From positions 1 to 64,000 of the forward strand of contig NZ_JABELE010000003.1 of the NCBI RefSeq assembly GCF_013009345.1: a DNA stretch of 64,000 bases, written 5' to 3'. Below the pieces are notes generated by a model. The model was given only the letters and a program-made list of their open reading frames with translations, was not told the origin of the DNA and did not search any database. A program made the position numbers and the translations under genes. This DNA comes from Acinetobacter geminorum (GTDB lineage: Bacteria > Pseudomonadota > Gammaproteobacteria > Pseudomonadales > Moraxellaceae). Positions 18,271-27,462 of this stretch are shown here, piece after piece; the stretch's first letter is position 1, and each line of letters opens with the position of its first letter.

Positions 18271-21200
18271 AATTCAATCTCTCGGAATGGGCATTAAATA
18301 ATAAAGGTATCGTCCTTTATTTTATGCTGTTACTTGGCATTATCGGTGCGATCTCTTATTCAAAGCTCTCACAAAGTGAAGACCCACCATTTACCTTTAA
18401 AGTCATGGTCGTACAAACCTATTGGCCGGGAGCAACAGCGAAAGAAGTTTCAACGCTGGTGACTGACCGTATCGAAAAGGAACTCATGACAACAGGGCAG
18501 TATGACAAGATCATGGCTTACTCCCGCCCGGGTGAGTCGATGGTTACGTTTGTTGCCAAGGACTCGCTGACATCGGCACAGATTCCTGACGTTTGGTATA
18601 ACGTCCGTAAGAAGGCGAATGATATTCGCCATGAACTACCAAACGGTGTACAAGGCCCATTTTTTAACGATGAATTTGGGGACACTTTCGGTAATATTTA
18701 TGTACTGACAGGCAAAGACTTTGATTATGCACTTTTGAAAGAATATGCAGATCGTTTGCAATTACAGCTTCAACGAGTCAAAGATGTCAGTAAGGTCGAA
18801 TTGATTGGTCTACAAGATCAAAAAATATGGGTTGAGATTTCTAACACTAAAGCGGTACAGCTCGGAATTCCAGTTACAGCGATTCAAGAAGCCCTACAAA
18901 AGCAAAATAGTATGGCAAGTGCGGGCTTTTTTGAAACGGGTACAGACCGTATTCAAATTAGAGTAAGTGGTCATCTACAAAACATTGATGAAATTAAAAA
19001 AACACCTTTATTGGTCGGTGATAAAACCATCCAGCTTGGTGACGTCGCTGATGTCTACCGTGGTTTTAGTCAACCTGCTCAGCCACGTATGCGTTTCATG
19101 GGTGAAAATGGTATTGGCATTGCTGTTTCGATGCGTAAAGGCGGTGACATTATTGCCCTTGGTAAAAATCTAGAAACAGAATTTGCCCAATTACAAAAGA
19201 CCTTGCCACTCGGCATGAAATTGCAAAAAGTTTCTGACCAACCTGTAGCAGTACAACGTAGTATTCATGAGTTTGTGAAGGTACTCGCTGAAGCAGTCAT
19301 TATTGTTTTGTTAGTGAGTTTTTTCTCTTTAGGCTTCCGTACGGGATTGGTGGTCGCTTTTTCTATTCCTTTAGTTTTGGCAATGACCTTTGCTGGTATG
19401 AGTTTATTCGATGTCGGGCTGCATAAGATTTCACTTGGTGCTCTGATTTTGGCGTTAGGCCTGTTAGTCGATGACGCGATTATCGCCGTCGAGATGATGG
19501 CCATTAAGATGGAGCAGGGCTATAGCCGGATTAAAGCCGCCGGATTTGCGTGGAAAACTACTGCATTTCCAATGTTAACCGGAACGCTCATCACTGCGGC
19601 AGGTTTTTTACCTATTGCTACTGCTCAGTCTAGTACAGGTGAATACACACGTTCTATCTTTCAGGTGGTGACGATTGCCTTATTAGTCTCTTGGGTTGCA
19701 GCTGTTTTATTCGTACCTTATTTAGGAGAAAAGCTATTACCAGATTTTACCAAGTTAGGACATCAGGCCCCTTGGTATGTCCGTTTGTGGGCAAGATTAA
19801 CGAAAAAACCACAACCGCAAACTGTGGCAATTTCACAGGACCATCATTACGATCCTTATCAATCTAGTTTCTATTTACGCTTTAGAAAGATGGTCGAGTT
19901 TTGTGTGACCTACCGTAAAACCGTAATAGCAACGACGGTGGGAATTTTCGTATTATCTGTACTGATGTTTAAGATGGTACCTCAACAGTTTTTCCCACCT
20001 TCAAACCGTGCCGAAATTTTAGTCGATTTAAAACTTGAAGAAGGCGCCTCTTTAACAGCAACAGAACAAGCTGTGAAAAAGGTTGAGAACTTCCTGTCTA
20101 AACAAAAGGGTATTGATAACTATGTGGCCTATGTAGGGACAGGTTCACCACGTTTTTATTTACCTTTAGACCAGCAATTGCCGCAAGCCAGCTTTGCTCA
20201 GTTTGTTGTACTCGCATCATCACTTGATGATCGTGATGACATTCGACGCTCGTTAGAAACACAAATTAAGCAATTACTTCCACAAGTCCGTACTCGCGTA
20301 TCATTACTGGAAAATGGCCCGCCTGTTGGTTATCCATTGCAATATCGTGTGTCAGGTGAAGATTTAAATCTGGTACGTAAAGAAGCGCAGCAAGTCGCTA
20401 AAGTAATAAGTGAAAACCCGAATACCACCAATGTGCATTTAGACTGGGGCGAACCAAGTAAGATCATTTCCATTCAAATTGATCAAGACCGTGCTCGACA
20501 AATGGGTGTCTCTAGTCTGGATTTAGCGAATTTCATTAATGCATCAATTACAGGTAGTGCGATTGAGCAATATCGTGAAAAACGTGAACTGATTGAAATT
20601 CGTTTACGCGGGGACCAAGCAGAGCGAGTGGAAGTGGCTTCATTGGCAAGCTTAGCTGTGCCAACGAACAATAGAACCACTGTACCTTTAGCTCAAATCG
20701 CGAAAATTGAGTATAAGTTTGAAGATGGTCTGATCTGGCATCGTAACCGCTTACCGACGATTACTGTTCGCGCAGATATCCGAACTCAACTACAGCCAGC
20801 TACAGTAGTTGGTGAGTTAGCTGAATCAATGGATAAGTTACGTGCTGAATTGCCAAGTGGCTATCTAATTGAAGTGGGTGGAACCGTAGAAGAGTCTGCA
20901 CGTGGGCAAAATTCTGTGAATGCGGGTATGCCACTCTTCTTGGCAGTGGTCATGACATTACTGATGATTCAGCTTAAGAGCTTATCTCGCGCAACCATTG
21001 TGTTGCTAACAGCTCCACTAGGTTTAATTGGTGTGGTTTTATTCTTACTGTTATTTAACAAACCATTTGGCTTTGTGGCCATGTTAGGCACAATTGCACT
21101 CTCTGGCATGATCATGCGTAACTCGCTTATTTTGATTGATCAAATTGAGCAGGACCGACAAGCGGGACATCCAACTTGGGAGGCAATTATTGAAGCAACG

Positions 21201-21392
21201 GTGCGCCGTTTCCGTCCAATTATCCTTACTGCTTTGGCTGCGGTGTTGGCGATGATCCCACTTTCGCGCAGTATTTTCTTTGGTCCGATGGCAGTTGCAA
21301 TTATGGGTGGATTGATTGTTGCTACCTTACTGACATTGTTTTTCTTACCTGCACTCTATGCAGCATGGTTTAAGGTGAAAAAAACCGCATAA
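18267..21392 (+). CDS. RND multidrug efflux permease
   Basis: Inner-membrane pump of 1041 residues, the normal length for the AcrB/MexB superfamily. TM4 carries the paired proton-relay aspartates Asp402-Asp403 (ALGLLVDDAIIAVEMM). Two large periplasmic loops and a second six-helix bundle follow, ending with GMIMRNSLILIDQIEQ and the helix VRRFRPIILTALAAVLAMIPL. It exports amphiphilic compounds using the proton gradient. The sequence is not AdeB, AdeG or AdeJ as I know them, so I give no symbol. Its substrates are not known. Confidence 0.92.
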   Translation: MKFNLSEWALNNKGIVLYFMLLLGIIGAISYSKLSQSEDPPFTFKVMVVQTYWPGATAKEVSTLVTDRIEKELMTTGQYDKIMAYSRPGESMVTFVAKDSLTSAQIPDVWYNVRKKANDIRHELPNGVQGPFFNDEFGDTFGNIYVLTGKDFDYALLKEYADRLQLQLQRVKDVSKVELIGLQDQKIWVEISNTKAVQLGIPVTAIQEALQKQNSMASAGFFETGTDRIQIRVSGHLQNIDEIKKTPLLVGDKTIQLGDVADVYRGFSQPAQPRMRFMGENGIGIAVSMRKGGDIIALGKNLETEFAQLQKTLPLGMKLQKVSDQPVAVQRSIHEFVKVLAEAVIIVLLVSFFSLGFRTGLVVAFSIPLVLAMTFAGMSLFDVGLHKISLGALILALGLLVDDAIIAVEMMAIKMEQGYSRIKAAGFAWKTTAFPMLTGTLITAAGFLPIATAQSSTGEYTRSIFQVVTIALLVSWVAAVLFVPYLGEKLLPDFTKLGHQAPWYVRLWARLTKKPQPQTVAISQDHHYDPYQSSFYLRFRKMVEFCVTYRKTVIATTVGIFVLSVLMFKMVPQQFFPPSNRAEILVDLKLEEGASLTATEQAVKKVENFLSKQKGIDNYVAYVGTGSPRFYLPLDQQLPQASFAQFVVLASSLDDRDDIRRSLETQIKQLLPQVRTRVSLLENGPPVGYPLQYRVSGEDLNLVRKEAQQVAKVISENPNTTNVHLDWGEPSKIISIQIDQDRARQMGVSSLDLANFINASITGSAIEQYREKRELIEIRLRGDQAERVEVASLASLAVPTNNRTTVPLAQIAKIEYKFEDGLIWHRNRLPTITVRADIRTQLQPATVVGELAESMDKLRAELPSGYLIEVGGTVEESARGQNSVNAGMPLFLAVVMTLLMIQLKSLSRATIVLLTAPLGLIGVVLFLLLFNKPFGFVAMLGTIALSGMIMRNSLILIDQIEQDRQAGHPTWEAIIEATVRRFRPIILTALAAVLAMIPLSRSIFFGPMAVAIMGGLIVATLLTLFFLPALYAAWFKVKKTA

Positions 21393-21402
21393 AATACATA
21401 AA

Positions 21403-21470
21403 TTTTTTGTGAATAAAGGTGCGAAATATTGAAAAGTTCAATATAGTAGCACCTGTCTTTACACAAAAAA
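21403..21470. terminator. Long imperfect hairpin after the RND operon
   Basis: Nested inverted repeat: TTTTTTGTG (21403-21411) with CACAAAAAA (21462-21470), AGGTGC (21417-21422) with GCACCT (21449-21454), and ATATTGAA (21426-21433) with TTCAATAT (21437-21444). T-rich on both strands at the base, so it may end transcription in either direction. Confidence 0.6.
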
Positions 21471-21531
21471 TATAGGATTATTTCACTGCATAAAAAATAG
21501 GCAAAATGCAGTGAATTGAGGTGAAATACAG

Positions 21532-21909
21532 ATGGGGCAAGACCATATCGAACAGCATCGCCGTTATATAGTAATTTCTTATGCGTTCATGTTTCTTGCA
21601 TTGTTTACGGTTATTTTTGCGGCTTTTGCTTATTTGATCGCTCGTAAAGTGGCAGTTGTAGATAATGCAGAAGTTTGGATTCATGCGCATGCGCTATGGA
21701 TTATGCGCAATGCGATTCTATTTCTATTTATGGCAATTTTTGCTGTTGTCTGGTTTATTCCGCTCTTCTTCTTTGCATGGGATAGTAATCTTTGGGTCAC
21801 AGCCTCTACGGTTGCTGGCGTAGTTTTTAGCGCTATTGCGTGGTTATTTCTATTAAATGCATGGTTAAAAGGCTTGTCTAAATATTTAAAAAATAAGGCA
21901 GTTTTTTAA
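21532..21909 (+). CDS. Small membrane protein of unknown function
   Basis: Protein of 125 residues with about four membrane segments (ISYAFMFLALFTVIFAAFAYLIA, then two in the middle, then ASTVAGVVFSAIAWLFLL). A charged N-terminus (MGQDHIEQHRRY) precedes the first. A GAGGTG ribosome site (21518-21523) supports the ATG at 21532. I do not recognise the family. It lies about 100 bp upstream of dnaJ in the same direction, but dnaJ seems to have its own leader, so co-transcription is uncertain. Confidence 0.75.
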   Translation: MGQDHIEQHRRYIVISYAFMFLALFTVIFAAFAYLIARKVAVVDNAEVWIHAHALWIMRNAILFLFMAIFAVVWFIPLFFFAWDSNLWVTASTVAGVVFSAIAWLFLLNAWLKGLSKYLKNKAVF

Positions 21910-21944
21910 TATATTTATTTTTTAAACATTTTCCCCTTGTAAAT

Positions 21945-21970
21945 CCGGCTAAAGCCCCCCATTTAGTCGG
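21945..21970 (+). other. Hairpin in the dnaJ upstream region
   Basis: CCGGCTAAA (21945-21953) pairs with TTTAGTCGG (21962-21970) through one G:U, with a C-rich loop, about 43 nt before the dnaJ start. It may be part of the dnaJ leader; no T-run follows. Confidence 0.4.
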
Positions 21971-22012
21971 CAATAGAGTATTGATAAAATTCCGTGAGGA
22001 GCACCGCCAAAA

Positions 22013-23125
22013 ATGGCTAAACGTGATTATTATGAGGTTTTAGGCGTTTCAAAAACCGCAAGTGATGATGAGATCAAAAAAGCCTACCGTAAATTGGCGA
22101 TGAAATATCATCCTGATAGAAACCCTGACAATGCCGAAGCTGAAGAGAAATTTAAAGAAGCTGCTGAAGCTTATGAAGTTTTATCGGACAGCGAAAAGCG
22201 TAGCATGTACGATCGCATGGGTCATAATGCGTTCGAAGGTGGCTTTGGCGGGGGCGGTGGTGGCTTTGGCGGATTTAGTGCAGAAGATATTTTTAGCCAG
22301 TTCGGTGATATCTTCGGTGGCGCATTCGGTGGTGGTGGACGTCAACAGCGTCAACGTCGCGGATCAGATTTACGCTATGTAATGGAACTTACCCTTGAAG
22401 AAGCTGTAAAAGGGGTGAAAAAAACTATTACCTTTACTGCTCCTGCACCATGTGATGTGTGTGATGGTAAAGGCTCTAAAAATCCAAAAGATGTTGAAAC
22501 TTGTAAAACTTGTCATGGTTCAGGACAAGTTCGTATGCAGCAAGGTTTCTTCTCTGTACAACAAACATGTGGTACATGTCGTGGCCAAGGTAAAATTATT
22601 AAAAACCCTTGTCAGGCATGTCATGGTTCAGGTGTTGCCGATCGCCAGCAAACGTTGGAAGTTACAATTCCAGCGGGTGTAGATAATGGTGACCGCGTTC
22701 GTTTGAGTGGTAAAGGCGAAGCAATTCGTGATGGCCAATCAGGTGACTTGTACGTTGAAGTTGTCGTTCGTGAACACGAAATTTTCCAACGTGATGGTGC
22801 CGATCTCTATATGGATGTACCAGTGAGCATTGCTGATGCTGCACTTGGTAAAGAAATTGAAATTCCAACTTTGGAAGGCCGTGTTAGCCTCAAAATTCCT
22901 GAGGGAACTCAAACAGGTAAATTATTCCGTTTACGTGGCAAAGGCGTTCGTCCAGTACGTAGCAGCATGGTCGGTGATTTACTTTGCCGTATTGTGGTAG
23001 AAACACCAGTCAACTTAAATTCTCGTCAACGTGAATTACTTAAAGAGTTGCAAGCTTCTTTTGATGGCGAAGACAGCGCTTCTTCACCAAAGAAAAAATC
23101 ATTCTTTGATCGTTTGTTCGATTAA
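22013..23125 (+). CDS. dnaJ: Chaperone protein DnaJ
   Basis: Co-chaperone of 370 residues that stimulates DnaK ATP hydrolysis and delivers unfolded clients. It shows the J domain with HPD at 33-35, a glycine/phenylalanine-rich linker (about 75-110), four CxxCxGxG zinc motifs (CDVCDGKG, CKTCHGSG, CGTCRGQG, CQACHGSG) and the C-terminal client-binding domains. GAGGAG upstream supports the start. dnaK is not in the window, so the two may be separated here. Confidence 0.97.
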   Translation: MAKRDYYEVLGVSKTASDDEIKKAYRKLAMKYHPDRNPDNAEAEEKFKEAAEAYEVLSDSEKRSMYDRMGHNAFEGGFGGGGGGFGGFSAEDIFSQFGDIFGGAFGGGGRQQRQRRGSDLRYVMELTLEEAVKGVKKTITFTAPAPCDVCDGKGSKNPKDVETCKTCHGSGQVRMQQGFFSVQQTCGTCRGQGKIIKNPCQACHGSGVADRQQTLEVTIPAGVDNGDRVRLSGKGEAIRDGQSGDLYVEVVVREHEIFQRDGADLYMDVPVSIADAALGKEIEIPTLEGRVSLKIPEGTQTGKLFRLRGKGVRPVRSSMVGDLLCRIVVETPVNLNSRQRELLKELQASFDGEDSASSPKKKSFFDRLFD

Positions 23126-23152
23126 TACTTGATTAGACAAGAAATTAAAAAG

Positions 23153-23185
23153 AAGGCGGATATTTTATCAATATCCGCCTTTTTA
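23153..23185 (+). terminator. dnaJ terminator
   Basis: Perfect 12-bp stem AAGGCGGATATT/AATATCCGCCTT (23153-23164 with 23170-23181), then a T-run. It lies 27 bp after dnaJ. Confidence 0.92.
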
Positions 23186-23240
23186 TTGCGCTGATGTATC
23201 TTATTATTTTTATTCTGCTTAAAAGAAAAATTATGTCTGT

Positions 23241-23594
23241 TTACTCTGTAGGGTGAGCAACATCAATATCATTAACACTTACAGTCGGTTCGCTAGAAGC
23301 AAGAGTCGGAGCATTTTCGATCACTGTTGCGGCTACTGCTTGTGGCTGTACAGCTGCTTTAGGTGTTTCTGCTGTAGTTTCGCCAATAATTGGGTCAATA
23401 TCTTCAACTTTAATGTCAGCATTGGCATTGCTTGTTTGAGCTGTAGGCGTTGGTGTTTGGGTATTTACGTTTGTTGTAATACTCGCTTTAGATAAACTTT
23501 CTAATGTGTCTCCTGGCTGGATTGCAGGCTCTGCAAATGCCACTGAACTCATAATCCCCATCATCACTGTGAAGCTAATAATTCTCGAATGCAT
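23241..23594 (-). CDS. Small exported protein, low-complexity mature part
   Basis: Protein of 117 residues with a signal peptide (MHSRIISFTVMMGIMSSVAFA, cut before EP). The mature part is rich in Thr, Ala, Pro, Val and acidic residues, with repeated VEDIDPI/VNDIDVA-like segments and no cysteine. That suggests an unstructured periplasmic or secreted protein. AAGGAG before the ATG supports the start. I do not recognise a family and cannot assign a function. It is divergent from dapB. Confidence 0.65.
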   Translation of the reverse strand: MHSRIISFTVMMGIMSSVAFAEPAIQPGDTLESLSKASITTNVNTQTPTPTAQTSNANADIKVEDIDPIIGETTAETPKAAVQPQAVAATVIENAPTLASSEPTVSVNDIDVAHPTE

Positions 23595-23777
23595 GCTGAA
23601 CTCCTTATAGTCATCTTTTTCTCATTCGTGGCTCCGTAGTCTGCCGATCAATTCTTTAACTTTTGTGAAAACAGATTAAATTTTGATTCATCTCAAAAAA
23701 TAATTTTTACTTTTTAAGATGAGCAAAGAGTTTTGATATAGTAGGTAAATTACGTAAAACCGAAGATTGGGAAGATT

Positions 23778-24593
23778 ATGTCAGCAGCTCCACGCATTGG
23801 TATTTTAGGTGCAGGCGGTCGTATGGGCCGTACGCTTATTCAAGCAGTTCAACAGGCAGGCTATCAATTAGCTGCTGCGGTAGAGCGTCCGGAAAGTAGT
23901 TTGGTGGGCACTGATGCAGGTGAGCTTGCTGGTATTGGTTCAGTGGGTGTGAAGGTTTCAGGAAACTTGGCAGAAGTTCTTAAAGACTGCGATGTAATCA
24001 TTGATTTTACTGCACCAGTTGCAACTGCTCAGCATTTAAAGCTTTGCCGTGAAGCTGGGGTTGCCATGGTTATTGGTACAACAGGTATGTCAGATGAACA
24101 AAAAGCTGAGTTAGACGAAGTTGCTACGCATACCCCAGTGGTTTACGCTGCGAACTATTCAGTAGGTGTAAATGTATCAATCAAGTTACTTGAGCTTGCA
24201 GCAAAAGTATTTGGGGATACAGTAGATATTGAAGTGATTGAAGCTCACCACCGTCATAAAGTAGATGCGCCGTCAGGTACAGCATTAATGATGGGCGAAG
24301 CAATTGCAGATACTTTAGGTCGTAACTTAAAAGAAGTTGCTGTGTATGGACGTGAAGGGCATACAGGCCCACGTGACCGTCAAACAATTGGTTTTGAAAC
24401 TATTCGTGGTGGTGACATCGTTGGCGAACACACAGTGATGTTTATTGGTGAAGGTGAGCGCGTTGAAGTGACTCATAAAGCCACAAACCGTATGAACTTT
24501 GCTGCTGGTGCAGTAAGAGCTGCTGCATGGGTTGTGGGTCGTGAAGCGCGTAAATATGACATGAAAGATGTTTTAGGATTGAACGACGTATAG
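23778..24593 (+). CDS. dapB: 4-hydroxy-tetrahydrodipicolinate reductase
   Basis: Protein of 271 residues that reduces hydroxy-tetrahydrodipicolinate with NAD(P)H in the diaminopimelate/lysine pathway. The N-terminal Rossmann motif is GILGAGGRMGRTL. The catalytic region EAHHRHKVDAPSGTA carries the active histidines and lysine. The length is normal. The preceding pathway gene dapA is also in this window, at 41.6-42.5 kb, in a separate operon. Confidence 0.96.
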   Translation: MSAAPRIGILGAGGRMGRTLIQAVQQAGYQLAAAVERPESSLVGTDAGELAGIGSVGVKVSGNLAEVLKDCDVIIDFTAPVATAQHLKLCREAGVAMVIGTTGMSDEQKAELDEVATHTPVVYAANYSVGVNVSIKLLELAAKVFGDTVDIEVIEAHHRHKVDAPSGTALMMGEAIADTLGRNLKEVAVYGREGHTGPRDRQTIGFETIRGGDIVGEHTVMFIGEGERVEVTHKATNRMNFAAGAVRAAAWVVGREARKYDMKDVLGLNDV

Positions 24594-24649
24594 GTATAAA
24601 ACCCTGTACGTATTCCATGTGTAGCGAGAAAAACAAGATAGAGCAGAAC

Positions 24650-25303
24650 ATGAATAAAAAACAAATTGCCTTGACCACTCTTCTTTGCTTAAGCAGTCTC
24701 TGGACGGGGGCTGCTTCTACTGAAAAAGCTAAACTCAGCTTAGACCGTAATAATATTAAAGTCTGGACCTATCAAAAAACTGATAATCCAGTCTTTCAAT
24801 ATAAAGCAGAAACCACATTTGATGTGCCACTTGAACGCGCTGTTGCTGTGATTTTAGATGTAAATCGTGCTGACCAGTGGGTGCCTTATATGGGCAAAGT
24901 TGAAATGTTGTCTCAAGATGAGAAAAAAGGTGAGTTCACACTGTATATGGTGTTGGATTTTCCGTTTCCTTTGAAAGATCGTGATGTCGTTGTAAAAGGA
25001 AAAATGAGCAAGGCCGCAAATGGTGTTGTGACAATTAAAAATACCGCAATTAATGGAAATTATCCGATACAACCTGATGTGGTGCGCTTAACACGCTATG
25101 AAGGGGATTGGACATTCCAGAAACTTGGAAATAATAAGGTGAAAGTAACCACCAGTGGTTATGCTGATCCTGCTGGTGCAATTCCATTGAGCTTTGTAAA
25201 TATGTTTGTTCAACAGCAGCCTTACCAGATGTTGCTTAAAATGAAGCGGGAAGTGACTAGTCCGATTTATGAACACCCTAAATTACCAGATATTTTAAAA
25301 TAA
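24650..25303 (+). CDS. START-domain periplasmic protein
   Basis: Protein of 217 residues with a signal peptide (MNKKQIALTTLLCLSSLWTGAAS) followed by a START/SRPBCC-like domain: FDVPLERAVAVILDVNRADQWVPYMGKVEML, then DFPFPLKDRDVVVKG. Such domains form a cavity for lipids or other hydrophobic ligands. The frame is open from 24617, but the Met at 24650 begins the signal peptide. It follows dapB by about 56 bp in the same direction and may share its transcript. The ligand is not known. Confidence 0.8.
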   Translation: MNKKQIALTTLLCLSSLWTGAASTEKAKLSLDRNNIKVWTYQKTDNPVFQYKAETTFDVPLERAVAVILDVNRADQWVPYMGKVEMLSQDEKKGEFTLYMVLDFPFPLKDRDVVVKGKMSKAANGVVTIKNTAINGNYPIQPDVVRLTRYEGDWTFQKLGNNKVKVTTSGYADPAGAIPLSFVNMFVQQQPYQMLLKMKREVTSPIYEHPKLPDILK

Positions 25304-25310
25304 ATAGCTT

Positions 25311-25342
25311 AAAAAAAGCGCCTGAGATCAGGCGCTTTTTTT
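25311..25342. terminator. Bidirectional terminator
   Basis: Stem of 15 bp with an A-run on the left and a T-run on the right (25311-25325 with 25328-25342), core GCGCCTGA/TCAGGCGC. It separates the START-domain gene from the convergent MFS gene. Confidence 0.92.
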
Positions 25343-25343
25343 A

Positions 25344-26534
25344 TTAATCTGAACACTGCTGTAAAGCTTGTGCAGGGCTACTTTCGCGTTTGATTTGAAA
25401 TAAAACCAATAACAAACCTAAGCCAGCTAGTAATGCTCCAGCAAATGATACTGCGCTATAACCCCAACCTAAATCGAGTACTAACGCGCCTGCTGCTGCT
25501 CCTACTGCGTTACCTAAGTTAAACGCACCGATATTCACTGAAGAGGCAAGTCCCGGTGCTTCATGAGCGACTGACATTACACGCATTTGCAAAGGTGGTA
25601 CTAAAGCAAAGGTTGCTGCACCCCAGATCACTAATGCAATGGCTGCTCCAATCTGGCTTTGTGCAAGAATTGGGAAAGTCACCATCATCACAATTAACAG
25701 AACCAAGAAACCAATCAAAGTTTTATTAATCGACAAATCTGCAAAACGTCCGCCTAAATGGTTACCAATTGAGAAACCGACACCAATCAATACCAACATA
25801 AACGTAATGAACGTCGGTGAAGCATGGGTAAACTCAGTCAAACTTGGCGCAATATAGGTATAGAGCGTAAACATTGCACCTGCACCGAGTACGGTAGTGA
25901 GTAGCGCAAGAACTACAGGAGTACGCGTTAATACCTTCAATTCAGCTTTCACATTTGGTTTTTGGGCAACCATCCCTTGTGGGAGTGCTTTCCATAAAGC
26001 GAGCATGGTAATCACACCAAGCAAGGAAATCGCAAGGAAAGACATACGCCAGCCAATGTTTTGTCCAACCCAAGTTGCCAACGGTACACCACCAATATTG
26101 GCAATAGTTAAGCCCATAAACATGGTGGCTACAGCACTGGCCTGTTTATGTGCGGGTACAATGCTTGCCGCTACAACAGAGCCAATCCCGAAGAAGGCAC
26201 CGTGGTTTAAGCTTGTAATGAGACGAGCACCTAATAAGCTCATATAGCTTGGTGAAAATGCTGCGATTAGGTTACCTATCGTAAAGATCGCCATCAGTAA
26301 AATAAGCGCATTACGTCTAGCAAAACCACCAAACCACAGGGTCATGAATGGGGCACCTAGCATGACACCAAGTGCATAACCTGTAATTAACATTCCGGCT
26401 GTTGGAATTGAAATACCTAAATCGTTAGCGATGTTCGGAAGTAATCCCATTGGAGAAAATTCCGTGGTGCCAATGGCAAAGGCACCTATTGCCAATGCCA
26501 ATAACGAGAACGCCGTATTTGATTGAGTGTTCAT
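25344..26534 (-). CDS. MFS exporter of the AraJ/YdhP type
   Basis: Inner-membrane protein of 396 residues with 12 membrane segments. TM1 reads ALAIGAFAIGTTEFSPMGLLP, the typical opening of the drug:H+ antiporter-1 subgroup that includes E. coli AraJ and YdhP. The Met at 26534 (MNTQSNTAF) is chosen; it lies 4 bp after the dkgB stop, so the two form an operon. It probably exports sugars, arabinose-like compounds or drugs; no specific substrate can be read. Confidence 0.88.
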   Translation of the reverse strand: MNTQSNTAFSLLALAIGAFAIGTTEFSPMGLLPNIANDLGISIPTAGMLITGYALGVMLGAPFMTLWFGGFARRNALILLMAIFTIGNLIAAFSPSYMSLLGARLITSLNHGAFFGIGSVVAASIVPAHKQASAVATMFMGLTIANIGGVPLATWVGQNIGWRMSFLAISLLGVITMLALWKALPQGMVAQKPNVKAELKVLTRTPVVLALLTTVLGAGAMFTLYTYIAPSLTEFTHASPTFITFMLVLIGVGFSIGNHLGGRFADLSINKTLIGFLVLLIVMMVTFPILAQSQIGAAIALVIWGAATFALVPPLQMRVMSVAHEAPGLASSVNIGAFNLGNAVGAAAGALVLDLGWGYSAVSFAGALLAGLGLLLVLFQIKRESSPAQALQQCSD

Positions 26535-26538
26535 GAGT

Positions 26539-27342
26539 TTAGTCCCAAACTGGTGCCCATGGCTCTGGGCTAACTTCACGACTGTTACGATCAAGTTCGG
26601 CAATCATTTGCATTTCAGCTGAAGTTAACTCGATATCCTGTGCTTTTAAGTTGCTAATCAGGTTTTCACGTTTAGTCGAAGATGGAATGACTGCAAAACC
26701 ACGTTGCAATGCCCACGCTAGTGCAATTTGTGCTGTTGTTGCTTTATGCGCTGCTGCAATTTCAGCGAGAACTGGGTCTTGAAGCACTTTGCCGTATGCA
26801 AGAGTCATATATGAAGTCACATCAATATTCTTCTCTTGTAAGAAATTCACAAGCTTATGGTTTTGAAGATAAGGACTTAGCTCAATCTGGTTGGTTGCAA
26901 TATGCTCTACACCAATTGTGTCAATTGCTTGTTGGGTAAGCGCAATATTGAAGTTTGAAATACCAATTTGTTTGGTAAGACCTTGTTGTTTCGCTTCAAG
27001 TAGAAGCTGCATAACTTCAGGAATAGAAACGCCTAAGTCCGGTGCTGGCCAATGAATTAAAGTGAGGTCAACATGGTCAGTACGAAGCTTTTGTAAGCTC
27101 TCTTTTAAGCTCGGAATAAACTTATCTTGAGCAAAATTATCTACCCAGATTTTTGTGGTTAAAAATAAGTCCTGACGTGATACACCGCTTTCGGCAATGG
27201 CTTGACCAATCGCAGCTTCATTATCATAAATTTGAGCAGTATCAATTGCACGGTAACCTACATCTAAAGCATTTTTAACAGAATCAATCACCGCTTGCTC
27301 TTTTAGACGGAAAGTTCCTAGACCAAAACGTGGAATATTCAT
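26539..27342 (-). CDS. dkgB: 2,5-didehydrogluconate reductase, aldo/keto reductase family
   Basis: Protein of 267 residues, the same length as E. coli DkgB and very like it from IPRFGLGTFRLK to the final APVWD. Catalytic residues of the family are visible: Asp and Tyr in AIDTAQIYDNE, Lys in TTKIWVDN and His in LTLIHWP. NADPH binding is by IPSSTKRENL. It reduces 2,5-diketogluconate and small aldehydes such as methylglyoxal. The start at 27342 has an AGGTGA site; a longer open frame to 27426 does not fit the family. First gene of an operon with the MFS exporter. Confidence 0.92.
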   Translation of the reverse strand: MNIPRFGLGTFRLKEQAVIDSVKNALDVGYRAIDTAQIYDNEAAIGQAIAESGVSRQDLFLTTKIWVDNFAQDKFIPSLKESLQKLRTDHVDLTLIHWPAPDLGVSIPEVMQLLLEAKQQGLTKQIGISNFNIALTQQAIDTIGVEHIATNQIELSPYLQNHKLVNFLQEKNIDVTSYMTLAYGKVLQDPVLAEIAAAHKATTAQIALAWALQRGFAVIPSSTKRENLISNLKAQDIELTSAEMQMIAELDRNSREVSPEPWAPVWD

Positions 27343-27462
27343 GTGTTCACCTGAATTTAAATAATTGTTTAACTTGAGGTGCATTTTGCTCGGATTATTG
27401 TTGCGAAAAAATAGATGAATAAGCAAAATATCTTTGATGATTAGTCAATAATAGAATAAGCC

